Positions 37,178 to 49,005 of a stretch of 64,000 nucleotides of DNA are shown one piece after another. The translations under genes and the position numbers were made by a program. The stretch comes from Chamaecrista fasciculata. Its lineage: Eukaryota; Streptophyta; Magnoliopsida; Fabales; Fabaceae. The notes under the pieces were generated by a model. That model worked only from the letters and a program-made list of their open reading frames with translations. It was not told where the DNA came from and made no database searches. The stretch spans positions 142,782-206,781 of the forward strand of contig QANZ01026049.1 in the NCBI GenBank assembly GCA_003254925.1. The letters are read 5' to 3'. Every line of letters begins with the position of its first letter. Position 1 is the stretch's first letter.

Positions 37178-37722
37178 TTTTGCATTTCCTGTTGTGAAGA
37201 GCTGGAAAGCTTGGGCAGCTACAAGGTTGTAGAGTGGCTTTACTTGCAGCCTTGCTGCTATGTATATAACATTTTCGCAGTAACATGAAATTGGAGGGAG
37301 ACTGGTTATCTGTCAACAACCCCTTGTAAATAGTTTGCAGCATATTGTATTTGTAGAAGTTTTTTTTGTGTTATTACACAATCGTTTCTTCCCCTCAAAT
37401 CAATGTCCTTTGCCTTTGTTATTTTCTTTATCGGACCATTCTATGAATTCTTAGATAAAACTCACTTCTCTGTTGGTGGTTAGTAGCTATCAGGATTCTG
37501 GCAGACCAAAACGGTAAGATCATGAAAGATGAAGGGAAATGAAGTTCTTCATTGTAGTTACTTCTATACAAACCTCTAAACCTCACAGTTAAAACTCCAT
37601 AATGCTTATGTTACTTAGGTTATTGAAAAATATAATAGTAAAGAACAATTGGCATTGCGGTGTTAATGTCGTGTGTATTGGTGCTATAAAAGTCACATTC
37701 CAACTACCTTAAATAAATTTTG
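37178..37722 (+). other. 3' flank of the SNL gene
   Basis: Probable 3' untranslated region up to about 37400, then intergenic sequence until the Copia LTR. No standard AATAAA is well placed. Confidence 0.4.
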
Positions 37723-38136
37723 TGTAAAGATTTAGTCTTAGTTGTTAAGATTTGGGATATCTTATGTAATCTTTGAGTGACTTGTATTTTAATTAGTTAC
37801 CATATATTTTGGGATAGAATCCTTAGTGACTAAGGAATTAGGGACTTGGGCCTATTGGGCTTAGGTTAAGTAATCCTTGTGTATCTAGGGTTTGAGATGC
37901 CTATAAATAGACTAGTAGCTAATGGTAGAAGCATGACTTGAGAGGTAGACTAGTTCATCAGGTTATTGTATTCCCACATTCTATATAGTGAAATCCTTTG
38001 TTCTTGGTTGGATGTAGGTCACACTGACCGAACCATGGTAAATTGTCTTGTGTTCCTCTATTATTCTCTTTATTCTGCATTATCATACTTGTTTAGATCT
38101 GTGAATATTTGTTGGGAGATACTCTCAATCCTAACA
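37723..38136 (+). mobile_element. 5' LTR of a Tnt1-type Copia element
   Basis: Starts TGTAAAGATTTAG, ends AATCCTAACA, and contains CTATAAATAG as TATA box. It differs from the right LTR at roughly ten positions by eye. The left flank TTTTG does not match the right flank GCAAG. Confidence 0.88.
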
Positions 38137-38138
38137 AG

Positions 38139-38150
38139 TGGTATCAGAGC
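38139..38150 (+). promoter_or_regulatory. Primer binding site of the Copia element
   Basis: TGGTATCAGAGC, complementary to the 3' end of initiator-Met tRNA, two bases after the LTR. Confidence 0.85.
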
Positions 38151-39056
38151 CTGGTTCTCTTGTTTTTTCTTTTCTTTTTCTCTTTGAATCTGAAAGGAAA
38201 ATAGGTGGGAGCAGATCTGGAATTTCAACATTCAGAGGAGGACCACTTTTGCAGTTTTAGCAAAAATTACAAAAGGAGTTTTTTTTTTCTCTTTCATCCA
38301 TTCACACGCACTCGACAACGACAAAGCTTGGTTTGCAGGTTCGTGATCCTTCTTCGGAACTCGACGGAAACTTGAACGGAGATTAGATTTCGGCTGCAGG
38401 TTCGTGACCGTCGCCGGAGTTCACCACGGGCGGCGGAGAGCGACGGTTTTCTGGCCAAATTCGCGGAGTTTTTCTTTCGGAGTTCAAGTTCGTGATTCTT
38501 GTTCGCGAACTCGACGGATTTTTTTTTTTGATCGGAGATCGACGCGACTTCAGTAGAGGAGTTCGTCGCCGGCATTCAACGGCAAAGAGCGGCGAATTCT
38601 GGGAAGTTTCGCGGCCCTCGCTGATCTGACGGAAGACGGCGTTTCGCGGCATTCTCGGCAGATTCGCGGCGGAGATAGGAGTTCGTTGCTGAGATCGTAA
38701 AGTCCGGCGTTCCTTTTCTGGGTTCGTGAAAGCGGAAGGAGATCGACGCAGTTCTTTTTGCAAGAGGAGTTCGTCGCCGGCGGTGATTAAAGTTCATCGG
38801 AGGGCGACGGCGTTTTCTGGGCAGATTCGGCGGAGATCGGAGTTCGTTTTCTGGGTTAGTGTTGTTTCCGGGCAGATTTGGTACAGCGGAAATTGACGGA
38901 GGTTCATCGACGCTGGGTTCGTGTTCGGAGTAGTCGGTGGTGTGTTTGTTTGTGTTGTTTCTTGTGTAAACAGGTGGTGTTTTCGCGGAGTAGATTCAAC
39001 GGTTAACAAACGGTGATTTGCGTGAAGTTCGTGAATTTTTTCATAGATCGGGTTCG
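38151..39056 (+). other. Untranslated leader of the Copia element
   Basis: GC-richer leader with repeated GTTCGTCGCCGG and GGAGATCGGAGTTCG motifs. Long open frames on the minus strand here are by-products of this composition. Confidence 0.6.
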
Positions 39057-39830
39057 ATGGGTTCGTCGACAAAGTATGAGGTCGAGAAGTTCGATGGAGT
39101 AAACTTTAGTCTTTGGAAGATAAGAATGCAATCTGCATTGGTTCTTCAAGACTTATGGCAAGCAATAGAAGAAAAATTTTTCGATTCGGTGAAGGAAGAA
39201 GAAAGGAAGGAACAGAAGCAGAAGGCGTTGAGTGCGTTATTCATGAGTGTTACAGAAAGCGTTCTACGGGAGATTGCCGACGAGGAAACGGCGGCGAAGG
39301 CGTGGACAAAGCTGGAGGAACTGTACTCGGCGAAATCGCTGACCAACCGCCTTTACCTGAAGAAGAGGCTTTACAATTTGAGGATGAACGAGGGTACGCC
39401 AATCAAGTCTCACCTGGACGAGTTCAATTCGATAATTATGGACCTGAAGAATGTAGAGGTAAAGATTGATGACGAGGATCAGGCCCTTATTGTGTTATGT
39501 TCTTTGCCGCCGTCATACGAGACTTTTGTGGATTCGATGCTGTATGGGAGGGACAATATCTCACTGGATGACATTAGCAGTGCGTTAAAGTCAAAGGAGT
39601 TGAAGAAGCACCTTCCAGGCGATCGAGCAGAGGGCGAGGGATTGGTGACAAGGGGAAGAACACAGGGGAAGGACTCACGTAAGTCCAAAGGACGATCGAG
39701 GTCGAAGTCTAAGTCAAAGGCGAAGAAGGCAAGTTGCTTCAAGTGTCGTGAGCAGGGTCACTTTAAGAAGGATTGTCCAAAGTTGAAAGGGAAGAAGGGG
39801 AAGTGCATGAAGAAAATTCAGCGAATGTTG
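39057..39830 (+). pseudogene. Copia gag region
   Basis: ATG at 39057 (MGSSTKYEVEKFDGVNFSLW). It encodes the UBN2-type gag domain and the zinc knuckle CFKCREQGHFKKDC (CX2CX4HX4C), followed by a basic stretch. The frame shifts by one base near 39800, after the zinc knuckle, so it no longer runs into pol. Confidence 0.88.
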
Positions 39831-42800
39831 TTGATACTTGTGGTACTTCTGACAATGGCGAATGTATGGGAGAGGTGTGGTCTGTGGGTGTACAACATGG
39901 ACCAAACTCTTGGATTCTTGATAGTGGTGCAACGTTTCACATGAGTCCACACAGGAGATGGTTTTCTTCGTATAACCAGATGCGTGGAACGGTCTATCTC
40001 GGAAATAATATTTCGTTGGCGATAGAGGGGATCGGTCACATCAGAATCAAGATGTTCGACGGGGTCGTGAGAAGTATGGAGTGTTGGCATGTTCCTCAGA
40101 TGAAGAGAAATCTCATTTCCTTATCAACCTTAGATGATCAAGGTTACAAGGTCCACGCCGAAGGTGGAACAATTAAAGTTGGAAAGGGCTCGATGACACT
40201 AATGAAGGGGAAGCTGAGCGCCCGACTATATTATCTTCAGGGGACTGTGATTATGGGTGAGGCGGCTATTGCCTCAGCGAACACTGAGGCGAGTGATGAT
40301 TCTGGAGCAAGTGAGGATAGCACCTCGGACAGTGGCGAGACATGCACCTCAAGGCGAGATCATAATCAGAGTCAGTTATGGCATTTGAGGCTCTGTCACA
40401 TTAGTGACAAGGGACTGACACTTCTAAAGAAGCAAAACTTACTGGATGGGTACAAGGGGCATCCCTTGAAATTCTGTGAACACTGTGTGTTTGGAAAGCA
40501 GACGAGAGTAAAGTTCAGCAAGGAGGGAGTGCACACGACCAAGGATAGGTTGGATTACATCCATTCCGACCTATGGGGTCCCAACAGGGTTCTTTCTAAG
40601 AGCGGCGACCGGTTTTACATGACACTGATTGATGATTATTCCAGAATGGTATGGGTGTACATACTTAAGTCGAAGGATGAGGCGTTTCCAACATTTATCA
40701 AGTGGAAGGCAATGGTTGAGAAGCAAACAGAGAGGAAAGTGAAGTGCCTTAGGACTGATAATGGGTTGGAGTACTACAACAAGGAGTTCAATGAGTTTTG
40801 CAGCAAGGAAGGCATTGTGAGACACCGCACATGCACAGGAACGCCGCAACAGAATGGGGTTGCAGAACGAATGAACAGGACGCTCTGTGACAGAGCACGG
40901 AGCATGCTCTCACATGCTGGTGTGAGCAAGGACTTTTGGGCTGAGGCGATCTGTACTGCGTGTTATTTGGTTAATAGATCGCCATCCATGGCAATCGGGA
41001 ACAAAACTCTTCTTGAGGTATGGTCCGATTCGCCTGCTGGTTACAAGCACTTGAGAGTGTTTGGGTGCCCTGCATATGCTCATGTGAAGGATGGCAAGCT
41101 TGAGCCGAGGGCAAGAAAATGCATATTTCTAGGATATGAGGCTGGAGTTAAAGGATACAGGTTGTGGTGCACAGATCCTAAGTCTCCAGGGCTAATGATT
41201 AGCAGGGATGTAACTTTCAATGAGTTTGCTTCGTTGGACAAGCAAGAGGAAAAGGCGATAGCCAAGATAGATCACGGTGTGGGGAACCAAATGGAGCTAG
41301 TACTTGATAACGCTCCGACCGCCCAGCCCAGTACCACTGAAGAGGAGCAGGTGCGAGATCTTTCTCATAACACTGAGGTCTTAGAGGCACAGGAACAGCA
41401 ACAAGGCTATAGCATTGCAGCAGGGAGGCAGAGGAGACAGTCTAAGCTGCCACAAAGATATGCGAACGTTGTTGATGGCAACCTTGTAGGGTATGCCAAT
41501 CTGGTGGAATTCGCCTTATCAGTTGCAGAGATAATCGATATAGATGAGCCAAGTAGTTTCAATGAGGCTATTTCAGGTTCAGAAGCAGATGAGTGGATCG
41601 GTGCTATGGGGGAAGAGATTGAATCTCTTCACAAGAATCAGACTTGGGTGTTAGCCCCATTGCCAAAGGGGAAGAAGTTAGTAGGTTGCAAGTGGGTCTT
41701 TAAGAAAAAGGAAGGAAATCCAGGGGTTGAACCGCCTAGATTTAAGGCAAGACTGGTGGCAAAGGGTTTTACACAGAGGGAAGGAATCGATTACAACGAG
41801 GTGTTCTCTCCTGTGGTGAAGCATAGTTCCATCAGGGCATTGCTTGCCTTGGTTACTCTTCTGAACTATGAGCTGGAGCAATTAGACGTGAAAACGGCTT
41901 TCTTGCATGGCAAGTTGGAGGAGGAAATCTACATGAGTCAGCCATAGGGTTTTGTAGTTCCCGGTAAGGAGGACCAAGTTTGTTTACTGAAGAAATCTTT
42001 GTATGGACTGAAGCAGTCACCCAGGCAATGGTACAAGCGGTTTGATGCATTCATGGTTCATAATGGCTTCACGAGGAGCGCCTATGATAGTTGTGTGTAT
42101 CATGGAAAGCTTGGCGAGGATTCGGTTTATTTTCTGTTGTATGTTGATGACATGCTTATTGCTGCTAAGAGCATGTCGGCTGTCAACAAGTTAAAGAAGC
42201 AGCTCGGCAAGGAGTTTGATATGAAGGATCTTGGAGGGGCGAGGAAGATACTCGGGATGGAAATAACACGTGATAGACGTGTTGGGAAAACAGTGCTCTC
42301 ACAGCGGTCATATATTGAAAATGTGTTACACAGGTTCAACATGGCGACCGCCAAGCCTGTCTCTGTCCCATTTGCCTCTCATTTCAGGCTATCATCGGAT
42401 CTTTCGCCGAAGTCAGCAGAGGAGAAGGAGCAGATGTCAAAGGTTCCATACTCAAATGCTGTAGGCAGTGTTATGTACGCCATGGTTTGCACTCACCTAG
42501 ATATTTCACATGCAGTCAGTGTAGTGAGCAGGTATATGGCGAACCCAGGGGAAGAGCATTGGCGAGCAGTGAAATGGTTGTTGAGGTATCTGAAGGGTAC
42601 GACGGAGGTTGGACTGACCTTCGACAGAGCTAGCTTGGAGCGATCGCCTTCAAGGCGATCAGTAGTTGGCTATGTGGATTAAGACTACGCGGGGGATCTG
42701 GATAAAAGGCGATCATTGACGGGATATGTCTTCACATTCTGTGGGAGTTGTATTAGCTAGAAGGCGACCTTGCAACATGTTGTTGCATTGTCAACTACGG

Positions 42801-43128
42801 AGGCGGAGTACATGGCAATCACAAAGGCCGTGAAGGAAGCGATATGGCTACGAGGTTTAGTGGGCGATCTTGGTTTGACTCAGGAGAGTACATCAGTGTA
42901 CTGTGATAGTCAGAGTGCCATTCACCTTACGAAGAACCAGATGTACCATGAAAGGACGAAGCATATAGACGTCAGACATCACTTTGTTCGAGACATCGTA
43001 TCACAGGGGGTTGTTAGTGTGAAGAAGGTATCTACACATGAAAATCCAGCAGATATGATGACCAAGGCGATCCCGGTGACCAAGTTCCGACATTGTCAGG
43101 ACTTGATTGGCGTGGGCAGTACTAGGTG
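39831..43128 (+). pseudogene. Copia pol region (protease, integrase, RT, RNase H), inactivated
   Basis: Order of domains: protease (DSGATFHM, about 39922), GAG-pre-integrase zinc finger (HLRLCH ... CEHCVFGK), integrase core (TDNGLEYY, TPQQNGVAERMNRTL), reverse transcriptase (from about 41600; LYVDDML at 42137) and RNase H (ALSTTEAEYMA, DSQSAIHLTKN). This is the Ty1-Copia order, closest to Tnt1. Breaks seen: stop TAG at 41945, stop TAA near 42680 and TAG near 42758, besides the frameshift before the protease. The element is therefore dead in cis, though its LTRs and primer site are intact. Confidence 0.92.
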
Positions 43129-43207
43129 ATACCAGATGCTCGGGGGCGAGCGGCAAGGCAAGGAGGCAACCGTATTGAAGAAGGGAATTCAAGTCAAGGG
43201 GAAGATT

Positions 43208-43622
43208 TGTAAAGATTTAGTCTTAGTTATTTAAGATTTGGGATATCTTATGTAATCTTTGAGTGACTTGTATTTTAATTAGTTACCATATATTTTGGGA
43301 TAGAATCCTTAGTGACTAAAGAATTAGGGACTTGGGCCTATTGTGCTTAGGTTAAGTAATCCTTGTGTATCTAGGGTTTGAGATGCCTATAAATAGACTA
43401 GTAGCTAATGGTAAAAGCATGACTTGAGAGGTAGACTAGTTCATCAGGTTATTGTATTCCCACATTCTATATAGTGAAATCCTTTGTTCTTGGCTGGATG
43501 TAGGTCACACTGACCGAACCAGGGTAAATTGTCTTGTGTTCCTCTATTATTCTCTTTATTCCGCATTATCATACTTGTTTAGATCTGTGAATGTTTGTTG
43601 GGAGATACTCTGAATCCTAACA
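43208..43622 (+). mobile_element. 3' LTR of the Copia element
   Basis: Preceded by a purine tract (AAGGGGAAGAT). Same start and end as the left LTR. The base after it falls directly inside a broken copy of Caprin-like exon 1. Confidence 0.88.
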
Positions 43623-43870
43623 GCAAGAAATTCAATCGTATTCTCCAGATGGAAGAATCTCTCGCTCAAGGTAAACCAATCAACAAAGAACAAGAAGAAG
43701 TCCTTCGATCAAAATCCGTCGTCACCGCACTCATCGACGAACTCGAGTAATTGCGTCAACCCCTTTCTTCTGCTGTCAGGGAAGAAGTTGACCTTGCTCT
43801 TCAAAACCACCATTCGAACTCACCCAGAAGCCTGAAAACGACCACGAATATAATCTTTGGTTGACTTTGT
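43623..43870 (+). pseudogene. Caprin-like gene fragment
   Basis: Closely matches exon 1 of the gene at 59375 from the codons for KKSNRILQMEES onward. The lysine codon after the second DELE is replaced by TAA at 43748-43750, and after about 43830 the frame is lost. The first 27 or so codons are absent: the Copia LTR sits in their place. It is the start of a duplicated segment that continues to 44905. Confidence 0.85.
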
Positions 43871-44024
43871 TTAATATGTTAACCAAACATTAATCAACCA
43901 AGTGATCCACTCATCTACACTCATAGCTCCAATCCTAGACTTAATGCTATAAATCTTTGGTTGAGAGCATTAGATTTTCCATTTATTGCTGGGTTTTGCT
44001 GCTCAAGTTTGTTTTTATAACATA

Positions 44025-44405
44025 GGCAAAAGACTTGTCGGTGCTCCTAATGTTTGAGGTCAGTTTCAGTTATGCTCTCAACGTTTATTTTGTGTTAGTT
44101 ATGCCCCTAACGTTTCACGTTGTTGTCAATTATACCATAACCTCTAACTTCGTTAATTAGATTAAGGGAAAAAGCTTATATGTCAGTTGACTGGGCTAAT
44201 GGTTGTTGTCATTAAACTCGGGAGGTCAAAAAACCTTGGATTATGAGTTTTTTTAGTCGTCGGAGTTGTCGTGTATCTCGCCGAAAAGTTCGTTGGAAAA
44301 GACGAACCTCGCTGAAAAAGCTCATCGGAAAGGTTTTCTTGACTTCCCGAGTTCAATGACAACCTCCATTAGCCTAGTCAGCTGACACATCAGTTTTTTC
44401 CGTCA
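44025..44405. mobile_element. Mutator-like element relic
   Basis: Starts GGCAAAAGAC and has the GTTAT..CCCCTAACGTTTC motifs of the Pack-MULE arms. The second arm is not recognisable, so it is damaged. Confidence 0.55.
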
Positions 44406-44431
44406 ATCTATAATATATTTTGTTTAGAATA

Positions 44432-44740
44432 AAGTGTAAATTTGGTCTTATATCTTTTGCTGAGTTCCTAATTTGGTTTTGTATGTTTTTTTATTACACT
44501 TTTGGTCTCGTATCTTTTTGTCAAGTTGCAAAAATATGAGATCGCTTCTGCATCTGACCCAATGATATAAGACCAATTCTACAATTGACCAAAAAATATG
44601 AGACTAATCTGTAACAAAAAAAAATATGGGACCAAATTAGAAACTGACCTAAAAATATGTGACAAAAAAGAAAACAGAAAAAGATATGAAGCGGAATTAA
44701 AAACTGAAGGAAAAGATATAAAACTAAATTTGCATTTTTG
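44432..44740. mobile_element. Foldback MITE
   Basis: Left arm AAATTTGGTCTTATATCTTTT and right arm AAAAGATATAAAACTAAATTT are inverted copies. No convincing target duplication. Confidence 0.6.
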
Positions 44741-44984
44741 AACTTTTATTTATGTATCTATGGTCGAATTTGAAATCTGTATTTCCATTATCGTATTAGT
44801 CAAATTTCATTATATTATAGAAGATTAAAGTCAGAAATCATTCTCCTCTCAACTGGGTCTAAATGAAACTGTATTCATCACCTGAAGATGGCAACTAGGA
44901 CCCTGTTTGAATTTTTTTTTCAAAAATAATTTTTAAATTTTGAAAAGCAAAAGTTAAAAAAATTCAGTTGAGGAGATGTGAGAA

Positions 44985-45497
44985 GGCAAAAGACCTTTTC
45001 GTGCCCCTAACATTTGCGGTGATTTTCAGTTATACCCCTAATGTTTCATTTGTGTCAGTTGTGCCCTCAATGTGTCAATTTTTTATTCTGAATTGAACAT
45101 GTGACAAGATGACTGGATAAATAAAACATCTTTGATTTATTTTTTATCCATCATAACATTTTCTACGTGGATTTACATTCTCTAAACTAAAAAATTACTA
45201 TCCTAAAATTTTTTTGACATCTTCATCTTCACAAGCCTTATACCACGTAGGAAATGCCATGGTGGATAAAAAATAAATCAGGGATGTTTTATTTATCCAG
45301 TCATCTTGCCACATATTCAATTCAGAATAAAAAAATTGACATACAAATAAAAAAAATTGACACATCAGCATTGAGTCAAAATTGCGGGCATAATTGAAAC
45401 TAACGTTTCACATTGAGGGCACAACTGATACAAATGAAACGTTAGGGGCATAACTGAAAATCACCACAAACGTTAGGGGCACAAAAGGGTTTTTGGA
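44985..45497. mobile_element. Short Mutator-like MITE
   Basis: Inverted arms with GTGCCCCTAAC..TTTGCGGTGATT on the left and AATCACCACAAACGTTAGGGG on the right. Same family as the Pack-MULE at 1092. The right end is altered (TTTTTGG instead of TTTTGCC), and no target duplication is visible. Confidence 0.7.
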
Positions 45498-45902
45498 ATG
45501 ATGCGGGGAGAGAGAACAAATTTGCAAATTTGAGCTCAAATTACCAAGTTGTCATTAATGAAAATGAAATGCTCCACTTTTTTTTTTTTTTTAAAAAAAC
45601 AGAGTTGGAAACATATTGAAATTGTTCTTGTTTTTCTATTTTTTAAGATAGTTATTTGTTTTTCTGTTTTTAAAAAAAGCGTTGTTAATATCCAATTGAT
45701 GTAAAAACAAACTTTTAGCAACCAAAGCAAGAAAAGCACGAACTGTCACCTACTTGGCCTCTGGACAAAAATTATCAATGGAATCGATGTCTTCTACTTG
45801 ATTGTAGATACAAGACGCGCCTTGTGACAATCTATGGAACCATCAACCTTCAATTTGATTTTAAAAGCCCACTTACAACCTATAGCTCTCTTCCTTTTAG
45901 AT

Positions 45903-47618
45903 AGGGGTGACAAAATTTACTCAAGTCAACCCAACTATTATTTTAACTAGCCATGACTCAACCATTTAAATAATGGGTCAAGATGTGTTTGATCCAAAAT
46001 TGACCCATTAACATTTGAGGTAGGTTGGCTCAAACCCATATTTACCTAACCCAACCAAACTCAAATTGGTGTCAAAATTATGTAGTTTCATGGATGAGGT
46101 AAATATGGAAATTTTGGCAAAAATTACAAAATGACCCCAAATAATTTCAAAATTTACAAAAAGTTCCTGAACCATAATATTTGAGGACTAAAATGTAAAT
46201 TATAAAAAAAATTTGGGTCAAATTGTAATTTAAAAAATATTGGAAAAATGGTAAAATTGCAAAGTAGTCCAAATTGGAAAAATGAATGCATTTTAGTCTA
46301 ACAAAACCTTACGTTCATTAGGAAGAAAATGAACGTCACAAATTTTTGCAACAATTACATAATGCCCCCAAATGTTTTCAAAATTTACAAAAATGTGGCA
46401 ATCTCAACCCATTATCCACCAATCCAACCAACCCACCACAAAATTAACCAACCCCAACCCAACCCATTTAGGTAATGGGTCAAGATGGGTTGGGTCCAAA
46501 ATTGCCCCATTAAAATTTGTATCAAAACTACGTAGTTTCATAAAAGGGGGTGAATATAAATCTCATAAATTTTTGCAAAAATTACAAAATTCCGCCCAAA
46601 TAATTTCAAAATTTACAAAAAGTCCCTGAACCATAATATTTGAGGACTAAAATGAAAATTAAAAAAAATTGGACGAAATGGTAATTTTGAAAATATTAGA
46701 AAAAGGACAAAATTACAAATTAGTCCTAAATTTGGAAAATGAATGCATTTTAGTCCCACCAAACTGAGTTCAGTGGAAGGAAGATGAATTTCGCAAATTT
46801 TTGTAAAAATTACAGAATATCCCTAAATATTTTCAAAATTTACAAAAAAANAATGCTCCTAAATATTTTCAAAATTTACAAAAAAGTCCCTAAATCATGA
46901 TATTTGAGGACTAAAATGAAATTTTTAAAAAATAATTAGGGTCAAAATGTAATTTTTAAAATATGAAAAAGGTGGAAATTACCAATCAGTCCAAAATCTA
47001 AAAAAAGAATACGATTTAGTCCTAAATTTTAATAATTTAAAAATTATTCCTATTAATTAGTTTATAAATTAAATATTATTAAATATTTTAAGATGGGGAT
47101 TCATTGGTTGGGTTGAGTCGACCTTTAATTTTATAAGTCATGACCCACTCATGACCCATTTAACAAATATAAATGGGTCATTGACCCATTTATGACCCAT
47201 CCACTTGTGACCCAACCCAACCTACCCATTTTGCCACCCCTACTAGATCATAATATTTGAGGACTAAAATGAAAATTTCAAAAAATATTTGGGATCAAAA
47301 TATAATTTTGAAAAAATATTTAAAAAGATGAAAATTACAGATTAATCCGATATCCAAAGAAAGAATATAATTTAGTCCTAAACTTGAATAATTTAAAAAT
47401 TATTCTCATTCATTAGTTTACAAATAAAATAATTAATCTTTAATTTTATTAAATAATTTAATTATTAAATAATATAAATATTTTAATATTAATTCAAGAG
47501 TTGAGTTGGGTCGACCGTTGATTTCATGAGTCATGACCCATTTAATAAAAATAAATGGGTCATTGACCCATTTAAGACCCAACCATTTACAACTCAACCC
47601 ACCCATTTTGCCACTCCT
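45903..47618. mobile_element. hAT element inserted in Copia RT, itself with a nested hAT copy
   Basis: Starts TAGGGGTGACAAAA and ends TTTTGCCACTCCTA. Flanks CTTTTAGA and CCTTTAGG agree in 6 of 8 bases, and the Copia frame continues across the site, which confirms an 8-bp insertion target. An inner related copy (about 46394-47242) starts TGGCAATCTCAACCC and ends TTTTGCCACCCCTA, so like inserted into like. Body as in 9598-10454. Single N at 46851 between direct copies. Confidence 0.75.
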
Positions 47619-47872
47619 ACCTTTAGGTAAAGAAATCATTTCCGAGGTATTATTCTTTTCAAGAGCTACAATCTCATGTCAACCGATTCAAGAAATTGTT
47701 TTGCCTCTGCATAAGAAGGTTCTTTGACATGAGAAATGTTGCCTAGAAAGGCAAGATAATCTATACTAAAACCTGCACGAGACATATAAGGAAAAGCATG
47801 AGATGTATGAGAAGAAGAATATGAGAGTGAACAAATATAATCAGCCATCCAGTGAGGTTTCTATGAAACACG

Positions 47873-48135
47873 TGTTGGGTAATTGATTGAAAATGGAGGT
47901 ATGTGAAGTTTTAAGAAGTCTCACATGGCTTGGTTAGCGATTATGAGAGAGACTCAAGTACTCAACTACTTTAAAAGGAGGCTGAAGACAAGTTTACAAG
48001 TGATTTTTTCTCTTGTTTGGGGTTTCCACGTTAATTCCTCTTGTGTTGTGATTGTGTTTCTTCATCTTATTTCTCTGGTTATTCTCAAGGCGAAAAAATT
48101 ATTTTATTTTATAAATATTATTATTTTTCTTAACA
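47873..48135 (+). mobile_element. Solo LTR, 263 bp
   Basis: Starts TGTTGGGTAATTG, ends TTTTTCTTAACA, with a perfect 5-bp duplication ACACG (47868-47872 and 48136-48140). The second half resembles the LTRs at 49006 and 50179. Confidence 0.87.
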
Positions 48136-49005
48136 ACACGAGTGCTTTTCCTAGACAGTAGCCAGTGGGAGAGAACCAAAATCAGTACCCACATTAGAAG
48201 AAATAGAAGGTAGAGAATCAAAGTGCACAATAGGAATTGTTGGAGGAACAATTTGGGAAATTGTAGGTACAACATCTTCAACAATGTCAGAATCAGAAAA
48301 AGGAAATAAGGAAAAATCCTTAGATGGTGGAGATTTAACAATATCCTTAAGAGAAAAACAGTTTCATGGAAACAAAAATCCCGAGAAATATATAACTATC
48401 TTCTTTGTATCAAGTAACACCTCAAGAGCCTTCTAAGCAGAAGCATAACCAAGAATCATTTATATGATAATATGATCCAGCAGCAAACTTATTCTTAGGC
48501 GGAAACACATTGGTCACAAAACAAAGACAACACAAAACACGAAGGTTTGAGTAATCAGGAGGTTTGCCGTTTAAAATTTCAAAGGGAGATTTTCAACCCA
48601 AAACGAGTAACAATAAGCATAGCCTCACCCCAAAAATCCTTAGATAATCTGGCATTAAAAAATAAAGCTCTGGCAACTTGAGCTAAGTGTCGATGTTTTC
48701 TTTTGACCCCTCCATTTTGCTGAGGTGTATAAGTACAACTTCGTTGATGAACAATGTCAAAATCAATAAACGTTGACATTTATAGTTTAAGAACTTTGTA
48801 CCATTATCTGATCTTATGTTTTTAGCAGATGTATGAAAATGATCATTAACAAAATGAAAGAAGGTTTCCAAACGAACTGTGGTTTGATCCTTCGAATGCA
48901 TTAGATAAGTTCAAGTGGCCCGTGAACAATCATCAAAACAATTCTCAGTTAAATAAATAGGACCCCAAATGTTTTTTTCTTTTTTTTTTTGTGAACAGAA
49001 TATAG

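Larger units (their letters stand above)
43915..44905 (+). repeat. Duplicate of the region 63478-63760, interrupted by insertions
   Basis: 43915-44024 matches 63478-63610 (GTGATCCACTCATCTACACT) and 44745-44905 matches 63640-63760 (ATCATTCTCCTCTCA). Between them lie a Mutator-like fragment and a foldback MITE that the other copy lacks. Confidence 0.82.

Noticed and set aside
38294..39072. Arg/Pro-rich minus-strand frames in the Copia leader
   Set aside because: Produced by GC-rich repeated leader sequence; no conserved domain.
39818..42354. Minus-strand frames across the Copia pol region
   Set aside because: Shadows of the plus-strand polyprotein, with no motifs of their own.
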